From the NCBI GenBank assembly GCA_034189135.1, contig JAXHVO010000070.1:30122-94121 (forward strand): a DNA stretch of 64,000 nucleotides. Direction: 5' to 3'. Of this stretch, positions 28,412 through 36,353 are shown in pieces (position 1 is the stretch's first letter; each line of letters starts with the position of its first letter). Under the pieces are notes generated by a model that did not search any database, had not been told where the DNA came from, and saw only the letters and a program-made list of their open reading frames with translations. This DNA comes from Thermodesulfobacteriota bacterium (GTDB taxonomy: Bacteria > Desulfobacterota > Desulfobacteria > Desulfobacterales > JAUWMJ01). Position numbers and translations under genes: made by a program.

Positions 28412-28969
28412 ATGACACAATCCGAATCAATTCTCAAAGGTAAAAATATCCTGGCGGTGGATGATGAAGAAGATATCCTGGAAACCATTGAAGACATTTT
28501 AGATGAGGCAAATGTTGAGTTTGCAGGTGACTATAAAAATGCGTCTAAAAAAATTAAAGACAACCGGTATGATCTGGTTATCTTGGACATCATGGGTGTT
28601 GATGGACTCAAGTTGCTGGAAGAAGCTGTTGACCGGGAAATTCCAGCGGTGATGCTTACTGCCCATGCCATAAATCCTGAAACCTTGATGGAATCGATTC
28701 GCAAGGGAGCGATCTCATATCTTCCCAAAGAGACTCTTTCCGAATTGGATGTGCTTTTAAGCGATATCCTTGGCGCTCATGAAAAAGGGAATCCCACCTG
28801 GAAACTGCTATTCGACAAACTGGGTGATTATTTTAATGAAAGGTTCGGACCGGACTGGAAAGAAAAAGATAAGGACTTCTGGTCTGATTTCAGCCGTACC
28901 TATATGATCAGCAAGGGGATTCAGAAACGACTTTTAAGCGATAAAAAGATCCTGGAAAAGGGTATTTAA
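28412..28969 (+). CDS. Response regulator with TW/FGxDW/FW tail
   Basis: 185 aa. Residues 10-125 form a receiver: acidic pair D17 D18, phosphoacceptor D59 (in LDIMG), T83 and K106. There is no DNA-binding domain. Residues about 126-170 form an unrecognised tail with a TW pair, FGPDW and DKDFW. The same tail is found in the regulator at 33861-34349. A strong AAAGGAGGAG precedes the ATG. Its position after two kinases makes it their likely phosphate acceptor. Confidence 0.9.
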   Translation: MTQSESILKGKNILAVDDEEDILETIEDILDEANVEFAGDYKNASKKIKDNRYDLVILDIMGVDGLKLLEEAVDREIPAVMLTAHAINPETLMESIRKGAISYLPKETLSELDVLLSDILGAHEKGNPTWKLLFDKLGDYFNERFGPDWKEKDKDFWSDFSRTYMISKGIQKRLLSDKKILEKGI

Positions 28970-29094
28970 GACCGGTTTGTCAAATGGTTTACGTCGAACC
29001 CGGGGTTAAATATTGGTTCCTACTTTCATGATTGTTTATGAATTGTCTTCCGATTAGTTGTAGTTAATTAAGGCAAAACAAATGGGTTGTTCCA

Positions 29095-29525
29095 AAGGAT
29101 TCAAGGGGTCAGGGATTCCAGGATTCGAGTGATTTTTCATAGAACAGGGGAATATGCTATAGAATTATAAAGAGTTGAAAGTCTGGCAAAAGTCATACCA
29201 ACTCCGTTTAGAGATATATAGAATAACGGCAAAATTCCCAAAAGAAGAAAGATACGGTCTGACTTCACAGATCAGAAGATCGGTTGTTTCTATTCCTTCA
29301 AATATAGCAGAAGGATATGGAAGAAAGACAACCTTGGATTATATTAGAATGCTTTACATATCTTATGGCTCTGTGTGCGAATTGGAGACACAGATATTAT
29401 TAGCAGGGGATTTAGATTTAATTTAAAAAGATGAGTTGAGTACCCTGAACAAAAACATAGCGGAAATCGAAAGAGTGTTAAAAGCACTGATAAAGTCTTT
29501 AGAAAACAAACCCTTGAATCCTTGA
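29095..29525. mobile_element. Inverted-repeat cassette around the four-helix-bundle gene
   Basis: The 13-mer AAGGATTCAAGGG (29095-29107) is repeated inverted as CCCTTGAATCCTT (29511-29523). Each flank also has AGGGGTCA-x-GGATTC in opposite order. Between them lies one short gene with its own start and stop. This arrangement is frequent for genes of the 23S rRNA intervening-sequence protein family and suggests that they move or spread as small units. No transposase is encoded, so movement would need help in trans. Confidence 0.55.
29154..29525 (+). pseudogene. Four-helix-bundle protein (23S rRNA intervening-sequence family), two in-frame stops
   Basis: Read through, the frame gives ML*NYKELKVWQKSYQL, then IRRSVVSIPSNIAEGYGRKT, then SVCELETQ, LAGDLDLI*KDELS, and finally LKALIKSLENKPLNP before a normal TGA at 29523. 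This is the complete 120-residue family. A TAG (29160-29162) interrupts at codon 3 and a TAA (29424-29426) at codon 91. Relatives usually carry Glu or Lys at such positions, so single base changes explain both. A truncated 83-aa product from the TTG at 29175 is possible. Function in the family is unknown; members relate to the Avd accessory protein of diversity-generating retroelements. Confidence 0.8.
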
Positions 29526-29568
29526 CCCCTCTTTTCCAACCAAATTGGAGAAGAACCTTGTTTATTAT

Positions 29569-29997
29569 TTATTTTTCCAGAAAAGGAATCGGCTTGCCGG
29601 TACAAAATGCCAGGGCCTGGCAAATAGCAATTAACTGGCCATCCGCATCTTTAACCTTGATATCATAGACAGCGGTTTTTTTGGTCTGGCTGACTTTCTG
29701 TGCTTCGGCCCGCAGGCGTACTCCTGTTTTCGGGCTCGATACATAAGTCACATTTATGTTTAATGCCACGGCTATGGTTCCGTCTGTTTGCCCTGCAGTT
29801 TCAAAGGCCTCATCAATAAGGGAGTATATGGCCCCCCCGTGTGCCCTTTGGTAGATGTTGTTCATGATTTCCGGGTTATAAATCATTTCCACCGCAGAAA
29901 ATCCTTTCTCCAATTCAACCAACTCCATGTTCAACGCCTGGGCATAAGGCTCCTTTTTTACTGCTTTCAAAATACACTGTTTAACCGCCTGGTCCAT
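29569..29997 (-). CDS. PaaI-type hotdog thioesterase
   Basis: 142 aa, a single hotdog domain. The sequence NNIYQRAHGGAIYSLIDEAFETAG matches the HGG...D/E active-site region of PaaI-type thioesterases, with a helix beginning HGGAIYSLIDEA. It also has the beta-strand VALNINVTYVSSPKTGVRLRAEA. Likely role: hydrolysis of an acyl-CoA thioester; the substrate cannot be told. It is transcribed towards the four-helix cassette and is divergent from the second TRAP operon. Confidence 0.85.
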   Translation of the reverse strand: MDQAVKQCILKAVKKEPYAQALNMELVELEKGFSAVEMIYNPEIMNNIYQRAHGGAIYSLIDEAFETAGQTDGTIAVALNINVTYVSSPKTGVRLRAEAQKVSQTKKTAVYDIKVKDADGQLIAICQALAFCTGKPIPFLEK

Positions 29998-30087
29998 AAT
30001 ATAACTCCATATTTTATTGACGATTTGAGATTTAAGATTTAAAGAAATAAAAGGTGTAACTATTCACGTAGTCAGGCTGAAGCTGTT

Positions 30088-30207
30088 TAGATTGAAGGCT
30101 GAAGGGGCCATAAGAGCAAGATTGCCGTGTTTTGGCGGAATGTGATTCTCACAACAAACATGGCTTAATAATGAGCTTTTTCCTAACAATCTTCAACCTT
30201 CAGTCTA
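30088..30207. repeat. Imperfect inverted repeat in the 430-nt gap before the second TRAP operon
   Basis: A 17-nt arm at 30088-30104 pairs with 30191-30207 with two mismatches, and an outer TAGTCAGG/CCTGAGTA pair flanks it. The gap 29998-30427 otherwise holds only the promoter at 30273. The repeat lies between divergent genes and has no T run; it may be a decayed dispersed element. Confidence 0.5.
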
Positions 30208-30272
30208 TCCACCTGAGTATAGCGTCTTATATAAATCTTCAATCCACCATCGTCAATGTTCAATTTTTTGCC

Positions 30273-30304
30273 TTGACTTGAATACGTTGTAGCTGTAATG
30301 TAGC
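30273..30304 (+). promoter_or_regulatory. Promoter region of the second TRAP operon, same design as the first
   Basis: TTGACT (30273-30278), 17 nt, then TAATGT, with two GTAGC pentamers at 30289-30293 and 30300-30304, 11 nt apart. The shared core is G-TTGTAGCTGTAATGTAGC here against GATGTAGCTGCAATATAGC at the first operon. The likeness between two otherwise unrelated upstream regions suggests common control. Confidence 0.6.
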
Positions 30305-30427
30305 CAAAATAAAGCTTCTTTATCAACAATAAAAAAACTTAAGCGAGGGAAAGGAGGTGCAAAAAATTTAAGCATAGGATAACGTTTATAGTTCATTCTT
30401 ATCTTTTTTATTAAGGAGGGGAGCAAA

Positions 30428-31450
30428 ATGAAAAGAAAAATCTTTTTATTCTTGGCGGTTGCATTCATCGGATTGGCCTTTATCGTCACCGGGGTCACCA
30501 CGGCTGAAGCCAAAACCTTAAAACTTACCTACAGTTGTTTTTTCCCACCCACCCACATCCAGAGTAAATTAGCCGAATCATGGTCCAAGGAAGTTGGAAA
30601 ACGGACCGATGGTAGAATTAAAGTCGAATATTATGCCGGACAGACCCTGACCAAGGCCAAACAGTGTTATGACGGGACCGTAGAGGGGATTTCTGATTTG
30701 GGTTTTTCCGTTCTGGCATATACCCGCGGCCGATTTCCTCTGATGTCGGCGGTTGATTTGCCTTTGGGATATACCAGCGGGAAAGTGGCCACCGAAGTCA
30801 TCAACCGGGTGTATAAGAAATTCAAACCCAAGGAACTTTCCGATGTAAAGGTGATGTATCTGCATGCCCATGGTCCGGGACTGGTTCACACCAAAGGCAA
30901 GGCGGTGAGAACGCTCAAGGATATGAAGGGTCTCAAGCTGAGGGGACACGGAACCAGTGCACTGGTGGTAAAGGCACTTGGAGGAACACCTGTTCCCATG
31001 CCAATGCCTGAGACTTATCAGTCCATTCAGAAAGGTGTGGTTAGTGGGTCAGTATATCCCCTTGAAGCCAATAAGGGATGGAAACTGGGAGAAGTGACCG
31101 ATTATGTGACCTGTGCATTTTCTGCAGCCTATACCACATCATTTTTCGTAGTAATGAATAAGGATAAATGGAACAAAATAGCCAAAAAAGATCAGAAAAT
31201 TATCGAGCAGATCAACGAAGAATGGATTATAAAACATGGCGAAGCCTGGGACAGCAGTGATATGAAAGGGATTAAATTCTTTTTAAATCAGGGCGGACAG
31301 ATGATCGGCCTTGATAAAAGAGAAGCCCAAAAATGGGAAAAGGCGGTGGCTCCCATTATTGGTGATTATGTGAAAAAGACAGAAGCAAAGGGCCTTCCGG
31401 CTCAAAAGGTCGTTGATTTTACCATCAAGACCCTAAACAGTCTGCAATAG
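30428..31450 (+). CDS. TRAP transporter substrate-binding protein (DctP family)
   Basis: 340 aa with a signal peptide of about 28 residues (cut after TTAEA). The mature part begins KTLKLTYSCFFPPTHIQSKLAESWSKEVGKRTDGRIKVEYY, the standard DctP opening, and has the ligand-site arginine in GLKLRGHGTS followed by GGTPVPMPMPETYQSIQKGVVSGSV. It is paralogous to, but clearly different from, the protein at 21375, so the substrate probably differs. TTAAGGAGGGGAGC precedes the ATG. Confidence 0.93.
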   Translation: MKRKIFLFLAVAFIGLAFIVTGVTTAEAKTLKLTYSCFFPPTHIQSKLAESWSKEVGKRTDGRIKVEYYAGQTLTKAKQCYDGTVEGISDLGFSVLAYTRGRFPLMSAVDLPLGYTSGKVATEVINRVYKKFKPKELSDVKVMYLHAHGPGLVHTKGKAVRTLKDMKGLKLRGHGTSALVVKALGGTPVPMPMPETYQSIQKGVVSGSVYPLEANKGWKLGEVTDYVTCAFSAAYTTSFFVVMNKDKWNKIAKKDQKIIEQINEEWIIKHGEAWDSSDMKGIKFFLNQGGQMIGLDKREAQKWEKAVAPIIGDYVKKTEAKGLPAQKVVDFTIKTLNSLQ

Positions 31451-31460
31451 CTTTTTAGAC

Positions 31461-31494
31461 GGGGAGGGGGCAAAATTATTTTTGTCTTCTCCCC
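31461..31494 (+). terminator. Hairpin between dctP and dctQ of the second TRAP operon
   Basis: GGGGAG (31461-31466) pairs with CTCCCC (31489-31494), with an inner CAAAAT/ATTTTTG stem. It follows the dctP stop by 10 nt. It holds the same position as the hairpin in the first TRAP operon and the one after aapJ. There is no good T run, so it may stabilise the upstream mRNA. Confidence 0.5.
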
Positions 31495-31531
31495 AAATGG
31501 GTAAGTTAGAAAAAAATAGGATAAATTTACC

Positions 31532-32020
31532 ATGAAAAAGATTTGGGAAATTTTTGAATGGGTTCTGGATAAATTAAAGATTCTGGGCGCCACCTGTCTG
31601 GTAGGAATGACGGCTTTAACCTGTGTGGATGTGGTGGGGCGTTTTTTTGGTCACCCGGTTTTCGGTTCTGTTGAGCTGGTCACTTTTATGGCGACGCTTT
31701 CAGTGGCGCTGGCACTGCCATACACGCACCAGGTCAAAGGGCATATCGGGGTGGAAATTCTGGTCAGGTTGTTTTCCCAAAAGACCCAGACCATTATTGA
31801 ACTTTGTACCAGTTTTTTAAGCCTGGGCTTGTTTGCCTTAATCACCTGGCGAATGGTTGTTTATGCCCGTACCATGCAAAAATCGGGTGAAGTATCCATG
31901 AATCTGGAGTTGCCCCAACATGCCATTATCTATGTCACCTCTTTTTGCTTTCTTATGTTCTTTTTACTGATTATCCAAGACATCACCCGATATATTAAAG
32001 TATTAAAAGGAAAAAAATGA
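31532..32020 (+). CDS. TRAP transporter small permease (DctQ family)
   Basis: 162 aa with four membrane helices. It has the family region CVDVVGRFFGHPVFGSVELVTFMATLSVALALPYTHQVKGHIGVEI. It overlaps dctM by 4 nt, so both permease subunits are translationally coupled. The Shine-Dalgarno before the ATG is weak. Confidence 0.9.
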   Translation: MKKIWEIFEWVLDKLKILGATCLVGMTALTCVDVVGRFFGHPVFGSVELVTFMATLSVALALPYTHQVKGHIGVEILVRLFSQKTQTIIELCTSFLSLGLFALITWRMVVYARTMQKSGEVSMNLELPQHAIIYVTSFCFLMFFLLIIQDITRYIKVLKGKK

Positions 32021-33330
32021 ATCCGACACTAATTGGTATCATTGGTATTGTCATTATGCTGGCCCTTTTCATGACCCGCATGCCGGTTGCCTATGTCATG
32101 GCTATGGTCGGCTTTGTGGGTTTTGCATTTATGATTTCAATTAAAGGCGGCCTTAACCTTCTATCGAGAAATATTTATGAGGTTTTTTCTTCTTACGGTC
32201 TAACCACCATCCCTCTTTTTATTCTCATGGGCCAGATTGCATTTAACGCCGGGATCAGCCGCAGGCTGTATGACACGGCATATAAATTTTTAGGCAGCAT
32301 ACGGGGCGGTCTGGCAATGGCCACCGTGAGTGCCTGTACCGCTTTCGGGGCGGTCTGCGGGTCAAGTCCGGCGACTGCGGCAACCATGGCCACAGTGGGA
32401 CTACCTGAAATGAGGCGTTATAACTATAACGATGAACTGTCCGCCGGTGCGGTGGCATCGGGAGGAGGGTTGGGCATGATCATGCCGCCCAGCGTGGTAT
32501 TAATCGTTTATGGCGTGTTAACGGAACAATCCATTGGCGCCCTGTTCGTTTCAGGCATTCTGCCGGCGATTCTTATCACCATTTTGTTTATTATTTGCAT
32601 ATTTATTCGATGCATCATTTCTCCCGACCAGGGCCCTAGAGGCGAAAAATTTACCTGGGCGGAACGGATAAAATCATTGTCAGGAATGGGCGATACCCTG
32701 TTCGTGTTTTTAATGGTCATGGGTGGGCTTTTTTTTGGAATCTTTACACCCACAGAGGCGGCGGCGGTGGGTGTTTTTGGCGTGCTTTTGGTGTCGGTGG
32801 TTCGCCGGCAGCTGACCTGGCAGGGATTTGTTAAATCGTTATATGAAACACTGAGAACATCATGCATGGTGATGTTTCTCATCGCCGGTGCCGTGGTATT
32901 CGGTAAATTCCTTGCGGTAACCCGAATTCCTTTTAATATTGCCAGCTGGGTCGGTGGCTTTGATTTGCCCCCTTTCATGATTTTGGCCATGATCGTGCTG
33001 GTATATTTTATCGGCGGTTGTGTGATGGACGCACTGGCTTTGATCATGCTTACCATACCTATCTTTTACCCTGTGATACTTAATATTGGATACGATCCGA
33101 TCTGGTTTGGTATTATCATCGTGCTGGTCACCCAGATGGGAGTGATCACACCACCGGTGGGAATTAACGTTTACGTGGTTTATGGAGTGGCAGAAGGGGT
33201 GGTGGGCGGTGTTCGTCTTGAATCGATCTTTAAGGGAATCATTCCATTTTTAATTGCCATAATTGTGGGAATTGTTATTTTAGTGGCATTTCCGCAGATC
33301 ATTCTCGTTTTACCCAATATGATGTATTGA
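32017..33330 (+). CDS. TRAP transporter large permease (DctM family)
   Basis: 437 aa with about twelve hydrophobic segments. It contains FGAVCGSSPATAATMATVGLPEM, GGGLGMIMPPSVVLIVYGV and GVITPPVGINVYVVYG, the two pseudo-symmetric PP loops of DctM. It starts inside the end of dctQ with AAAGGAAAA upstream. It ends the second TRAP unit, with no terminator recognised directly after it. Confidence 0.95.
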   Translation: MNPTLIGIIGIVIMLALFMTRMPVAYVMAMVGFVGFAFMISIKGGLNLLSRNIYEVFSSYGLTTIPLFILMGQIAFNAGISRRLYDTAYKFLGSIRGGLAMATVSACTAFGAVCGSSPATAATMATVGLPEMRRYNYNDELSAGAVASGGGLGMIMPPSVVLIVYGVLTEQSIGALFVSGILPAILITILFIICIFIRCIISPDQGPRGEKFTWAERIKSLSGMGDTLFVFLMVMGGLFFGIFTPTEAAAVGVFGVLLVSVVRRQLTWQGFVKSLYETLRTSCMVMFLIAGAVVFGKFLAVTRIPFNIASWVGGFDLPPFMILAMIVLVYFIGGCVMDALALIMLTIPIFYPVILNIGYDPIWFGIIIVLVTQMGVITPPVGINVYVVYGVAEGVVGGVRLESIFKGIIPFLIAIIVGIVILVAFPQIILVLPNMMY

Positions 33331-33575
33331 TGCCATCGGTGATACTTTTTACGAAGCCATCAAAAATGATTGATTCATAAGAAATTGAACTTATAATGTT
33401 TTAAGGTATGATTTTAGCTTGTTTTTTATGAAAAAAGGTACTATAGTATAACCAATCAATAAAGGACCGACCTTAATTGGCGGGCCGGTTTCGTTCTGAA
33501 GGAAAGATCCATTTGTCAAAGTGGCAACCTGCAGTTTGGAACCATGAGAAATTTTACATAAAGGAGGGTTTCACT

Positions 33576-33776
33576 ATGGCTAATGGAATTGTAAAATGGT
33601 TTAATAGCGGCAAAGGCTATGGCTTCATTGAGCAAGAAGATGGTCCGGATGTATTTGTTCATCATACCGGAATTAATGCAACCGGTTTTAAGACTCTTAA
33701 TGAGGGTGACCGAGTTTCCTTTGACATAGAACAGGGACAAAAAGGTCCTGCTGCGGTAAATGTTACTGTGGTTTAG
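33576..33776 (+). CDS. Cold-shock domain protein (CspA family)
   Basis: 66 aa. RNP-1 is KGYGFIEQ and RNP-2 is VFVHHTGI, both intact; the start [17 protein letters not shown] is typical. A longer frame upstream is ignored because the ATG at 33576 has AAGGAGGG at ideal spacing. The 245-nt stretch upstream offers room for a long 5' leader of the kind that controls csp genes in other bacteria. Role: single-stranded nucleic-acid chaperone. Confidence 0.96.
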   Translation: MANGIVKWFNSGKGYGFIEQEDGPDVFVHHTGINATGFKTLNEGDRVSFDIEQGQKGPAAVNVTVV

Positions 33777-33793
33777 TTTACCATTTATAAATT

Positions 33794-33835
33794 AAAAAAG
33801 GGCATTCCATCGTATGAGAAAGGGATGCCCTTTTT
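33794..33835. terminator. Bidirectional terminator between csp and the convergent response regulator
   Basis: AAAAAAGGGCATTCC and GGGATGCCCTTTTT form a long stem around GTATGAGAAA, with A and T runs on the two sides. It lies 17 nt after the csp stop and 26 nt from the end of the minus-strand gene, so it can serve both. Confidence 0.85.
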
Positions 33836-33860
33836 ATATCTAGACAGTATGATTTGAATC

Positions 33861-34349
33861 TTAATGAAAGGGAAATCTTTCCCAGAATTCACGGTCACTT
33901 TTTTGCCAGTCTTGGCCAAATTTCTTTTCACAAAAGGAAGCCATTCTCGAAAGCCAGTTTTCCCATGTATTCTTTCCTTCTGCCTTGGCTTTAAGTATAT
34001 CATTTAAGAAGGTTGCGATGTTGACCATTTTCTCCTTGGGAATATAATACGCAGCCCCTCCCTTGTGAGATTTTTCAACATCCTCAGGGGTAAGTGCATA
34101 GGCGGTGAGCATAACGGCAATTAAATTTTTCTTGGTGGCGATTTCAAGAAGTTGGTAACCGGATACCCCCATTATGTCCAAAACAGCCAAATCAAAATGT
34201 TGAGTCTCAAGCAGCTCTTTGGCTTGTTCAAAGCTGGAGGCTTCAGTGACATCACACATGTCAAGAAGTTCACCCAGAGTTTCCAGTACATCAGGCTCAT
34301 CATCAACGATAAGAATTTTTTTGCCTTCAAGCAAATCGTTTTTGTCCAT
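33861..34349 (-). CDS. Response regulator with TW/FGxDW/FW tail (paralogue of 28412)
   Basis: 162 aa from the ATG at 34349, chosen for its AAGGAG and because upstream residues show no receiver likeness. The receiver has D16 D17, phosphoacceptor D58 (LDIMGVSG), the TA of AVMLTAYAL and K in YIPKE. The tail carries TWENW, FGQDW and DREFW, matching the tail of the regulator at 28412-28969. There is no kinase next to it, so it may share the kinases at 25147-28360. No DNA-binding domain. Confidence 0.9.
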   Translation of the reverse strand: MDKNDLLEGKKILIVDDEPDVLETLGELLDMCDVTEASSFEQAKELLETQHFDLAVLDIMGVSGYQLLEIATKKNLIAVMLTAYALTPEDVEKSHKGGAAYYIPKEKMVNIATFLNDILKAKAEGKNTWENWLSRMASFCEKKFGQDWQKSDREFWERFPFH

Positions 34350-34424
34350 AATAGTTTCTCCTTGTTTGCAAAATTGCCATTGGTTCAACACACCGATACA
34401 AACATAATACTCTTTTCGAAAAAT

Positions 34425-36203
34425 TCAATTGGAAATGAGTCCAACTGTGTTACCATTTTTTAAATTTACCAGCCCTTCTTCGCAGATTCTGAAAAAAGGA
34501 ATTGCCGCTCCAGTGAGCGCGATTAAGGAAAGCAGAGGATCGGGAAAAGACACCCCAAGCTCTGACAGCATGTGTTTTATATGTTCATTTAAGTCAGCGA
34601 TCTGCTCTATGGGTAGTTCGGAGAGAATGCCAAAAACCGGCAGGGGAAGTTCCACCTCGATTTTTTCGTTCACACTGACAACCGCACCACCCTGAAGGTG
34701 GAAAATCCGGTTTACTGCCAGGGCCATATCCGCATCATTGGCTCCGATAACGATGATATCCGTTGTGTCCCAGGATGCGCTACATGCAAAAGCACCTGCC
34801 TTTAAACCAAAACCTTTGATCAGGCCGGTGAAAATTTTTCCGGGATGATGTGTTCGGTCGACCGCGGCAATTTTTATTATGTCACTGCGAATATCCTGGC
34901 TAATTTCACCGTCAACAACGGGGACAGTCATTTTTATTTCGCTGGTGACCAGGTCGGTCACCATATTGATTATTCTGGCTTCAACCTTTTCGGTAGCCAG
35001 TGGCAGGATGAGAGCAAAATCAGACGGGCTAAGTTTGCGGGTGGAATGAACACTGGTCATGCTTTGTTTGGTAAAGGTATGACTGCGTGGCTGGGTTAAT
35101 AGATTGCCATTTTGGGCAATAACCCGACCATTGCTGATCACATATTGCGCTTCAATCGTTCTTTCATCTGGGATGATCAGCATGTCAGCGTATCGGCCGG
35201 GAGCAATTCCGCCGATTATGCCATCCAGTGAAAAATGCTCTGCCACATTCAAGGTGGCCATTTGAATGGCGGTGATCGGATCAAAACCGCAGTTGATAGC
35301 TTTCTGTACGATAAATTCCATATAGCCCTTTTCCAGCAAATCTTTAGGCTCCATACCGTCTGAAACAACAACCAGCCTTCTAAAGTCAATACCGAAATCC
35401 TTTATCTTCGATATTTCTTCCAGATCCCTGCGGATACTTCCCTCTCTGATCATCACATAAAGTCCCAGCCTTAATCTTTCCAGTGCTTCATCCGCTTTTA
35501 TCGGTTCATGGCAGGAGGAAATACCGGCGGCAATATAGGCGTTTAATTTGTTTATGCCGGCGCCGGCAGAATGCCCTTCAAGGCTTTTGCCTGAAAGAAG
35601 GGTTTCATGCAGAATGGGAAGCGATCCATTGGGGTGCTGAAGAACCGACTGCCAGTATGATTCCCCCAGACCGACCATGTCATCACGGGACAAAAATTTA
35701 TTAAGAGTCTCTATTGCAATACCGCGGGCAGCATCGCTGATGGAGGCCATAAAGGGAGCGGTGGAAAATATCTTGATGGGCTGGTCTTTCAAAGAGTCGA
35801 GAAAATCGACCACACCCTCATAACCGGATACAGGAAAGGGCTCCATTGTTTCGGTAATTATGGTGGTGGTGCCGCCTTTCATCGCATATTTTAAGAACTC
35901 GTATGCCGTATACTGCCAGGCAAGGTGGGTATGCCCGTCGATCAAACCGGGAATGACGGTTTTCCCCCCGGCATCGATCACCTGTGTCTTTGTTCCGATA
36001 GAATGTTTGAGGTCGTTGCCGACAGCGGCGATCCATTTATCTTTTATGCTAACCGTGGAGTTTTCTAAAATCTCGCTGGTAAATACATTAACCAGACGTG
36101 CATTAACAATTGCCAGGTCAGCCTGTTCCTTGCCGAGTGCAACCTTGATTAGTTTTTCCGAGTTCCTGGTTAAGGCGAACGAAGAAGATTTGCCTGTTGC
36201 CAT
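34425..36203 (-). CDS. Adenine-deaminase-like amidohydrolase
   Basis: 592 aa, the size of bacterial Ade. The fold and order match: IDAGGKTVIPGLIDGHTH (H91, H93), GLGE (E181), EGHSAGAG (H211), GISSCHEP (H232) and VVSDGMEP (D282), which are the expected metal ligands, then a C-terminal beta-rich domain. Two usual Ade signatures differ: the DPHE motif after GGTTT is replaced by ETMEP (118-122) and the DDRH-type motif is SDGMEP. The enzyme may therefore act on adenine or on a related compound. GAGGAG precedes the ATG. Confidence 0.85.
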   Translation of the reverse strand: MATGKSSSFALTRNSEKLIKVALGKEQADLAIVNARLVNVFTSEILENSTVSIKDKWIAAVGNDLKHSIGTKTQVIDAGGKTVIPGLIDGHTHLAWQYTAYEFLKYAMKGGTTTIITETMEPFPVSGYEGVVDFLDSLKDQPIKIFSTAPFMASISDAARGIAIETLNKFLSRDDMVGLGESYWQSVLQHPNGSLPILHETLLSGKSLEGHSAGAGINKLNAYIAAGISSCHEPIKADEALERLRLGLYVMIREGSIRRDLEEISKIKDFGIDFRRLVVVSDGMEPKDLLEKGYMEFIVQKAINCGFDPITAIQMATLNVAEHFSLDGIIGGIAPGRYADMLIIPDERTIEAQYVISNGRVIAQNGNLLTQPRSHTFTKQSMTSVHSTRKLSPSDFALILPLATEKVEARIINMVTDLVTSEIKMTVPVVDGEISQDIRSDIIKIAAVDRTHHPGKIFTGLIKGFGLKAGAFACSASWDTTDIIVIGANDADMALAVNRIFHLQGGAVVSVNEKIEVELPLPVFGILSELPIEQIADLNEHIKHMLSELGVSFPDPLLSLIALTGAAIPFFRICEEGLVNLKNGNTVGLISN

Positions 36204-36353
36204 ATCAATTTCTCCTCAATCAATTAAGTCTTAGAGTCTTTTTGCGATGCCATCATCCTTAACACATCAAAAAAAATACAAAAAGACTTATTTATGGCCA
36301 AAGTTGAAAAACAAAAGGCGAAAAGGTAATTTTAAAATGCTGCTTGATTTTAC

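Noticed and set aside
33477..33575. Upstream extension of the cold-shock protein frame
   Set aside because: Cold-shock proteins start at MANGIVKWF; the ATG at 33576 has a perfect Shine-Dalgarno.
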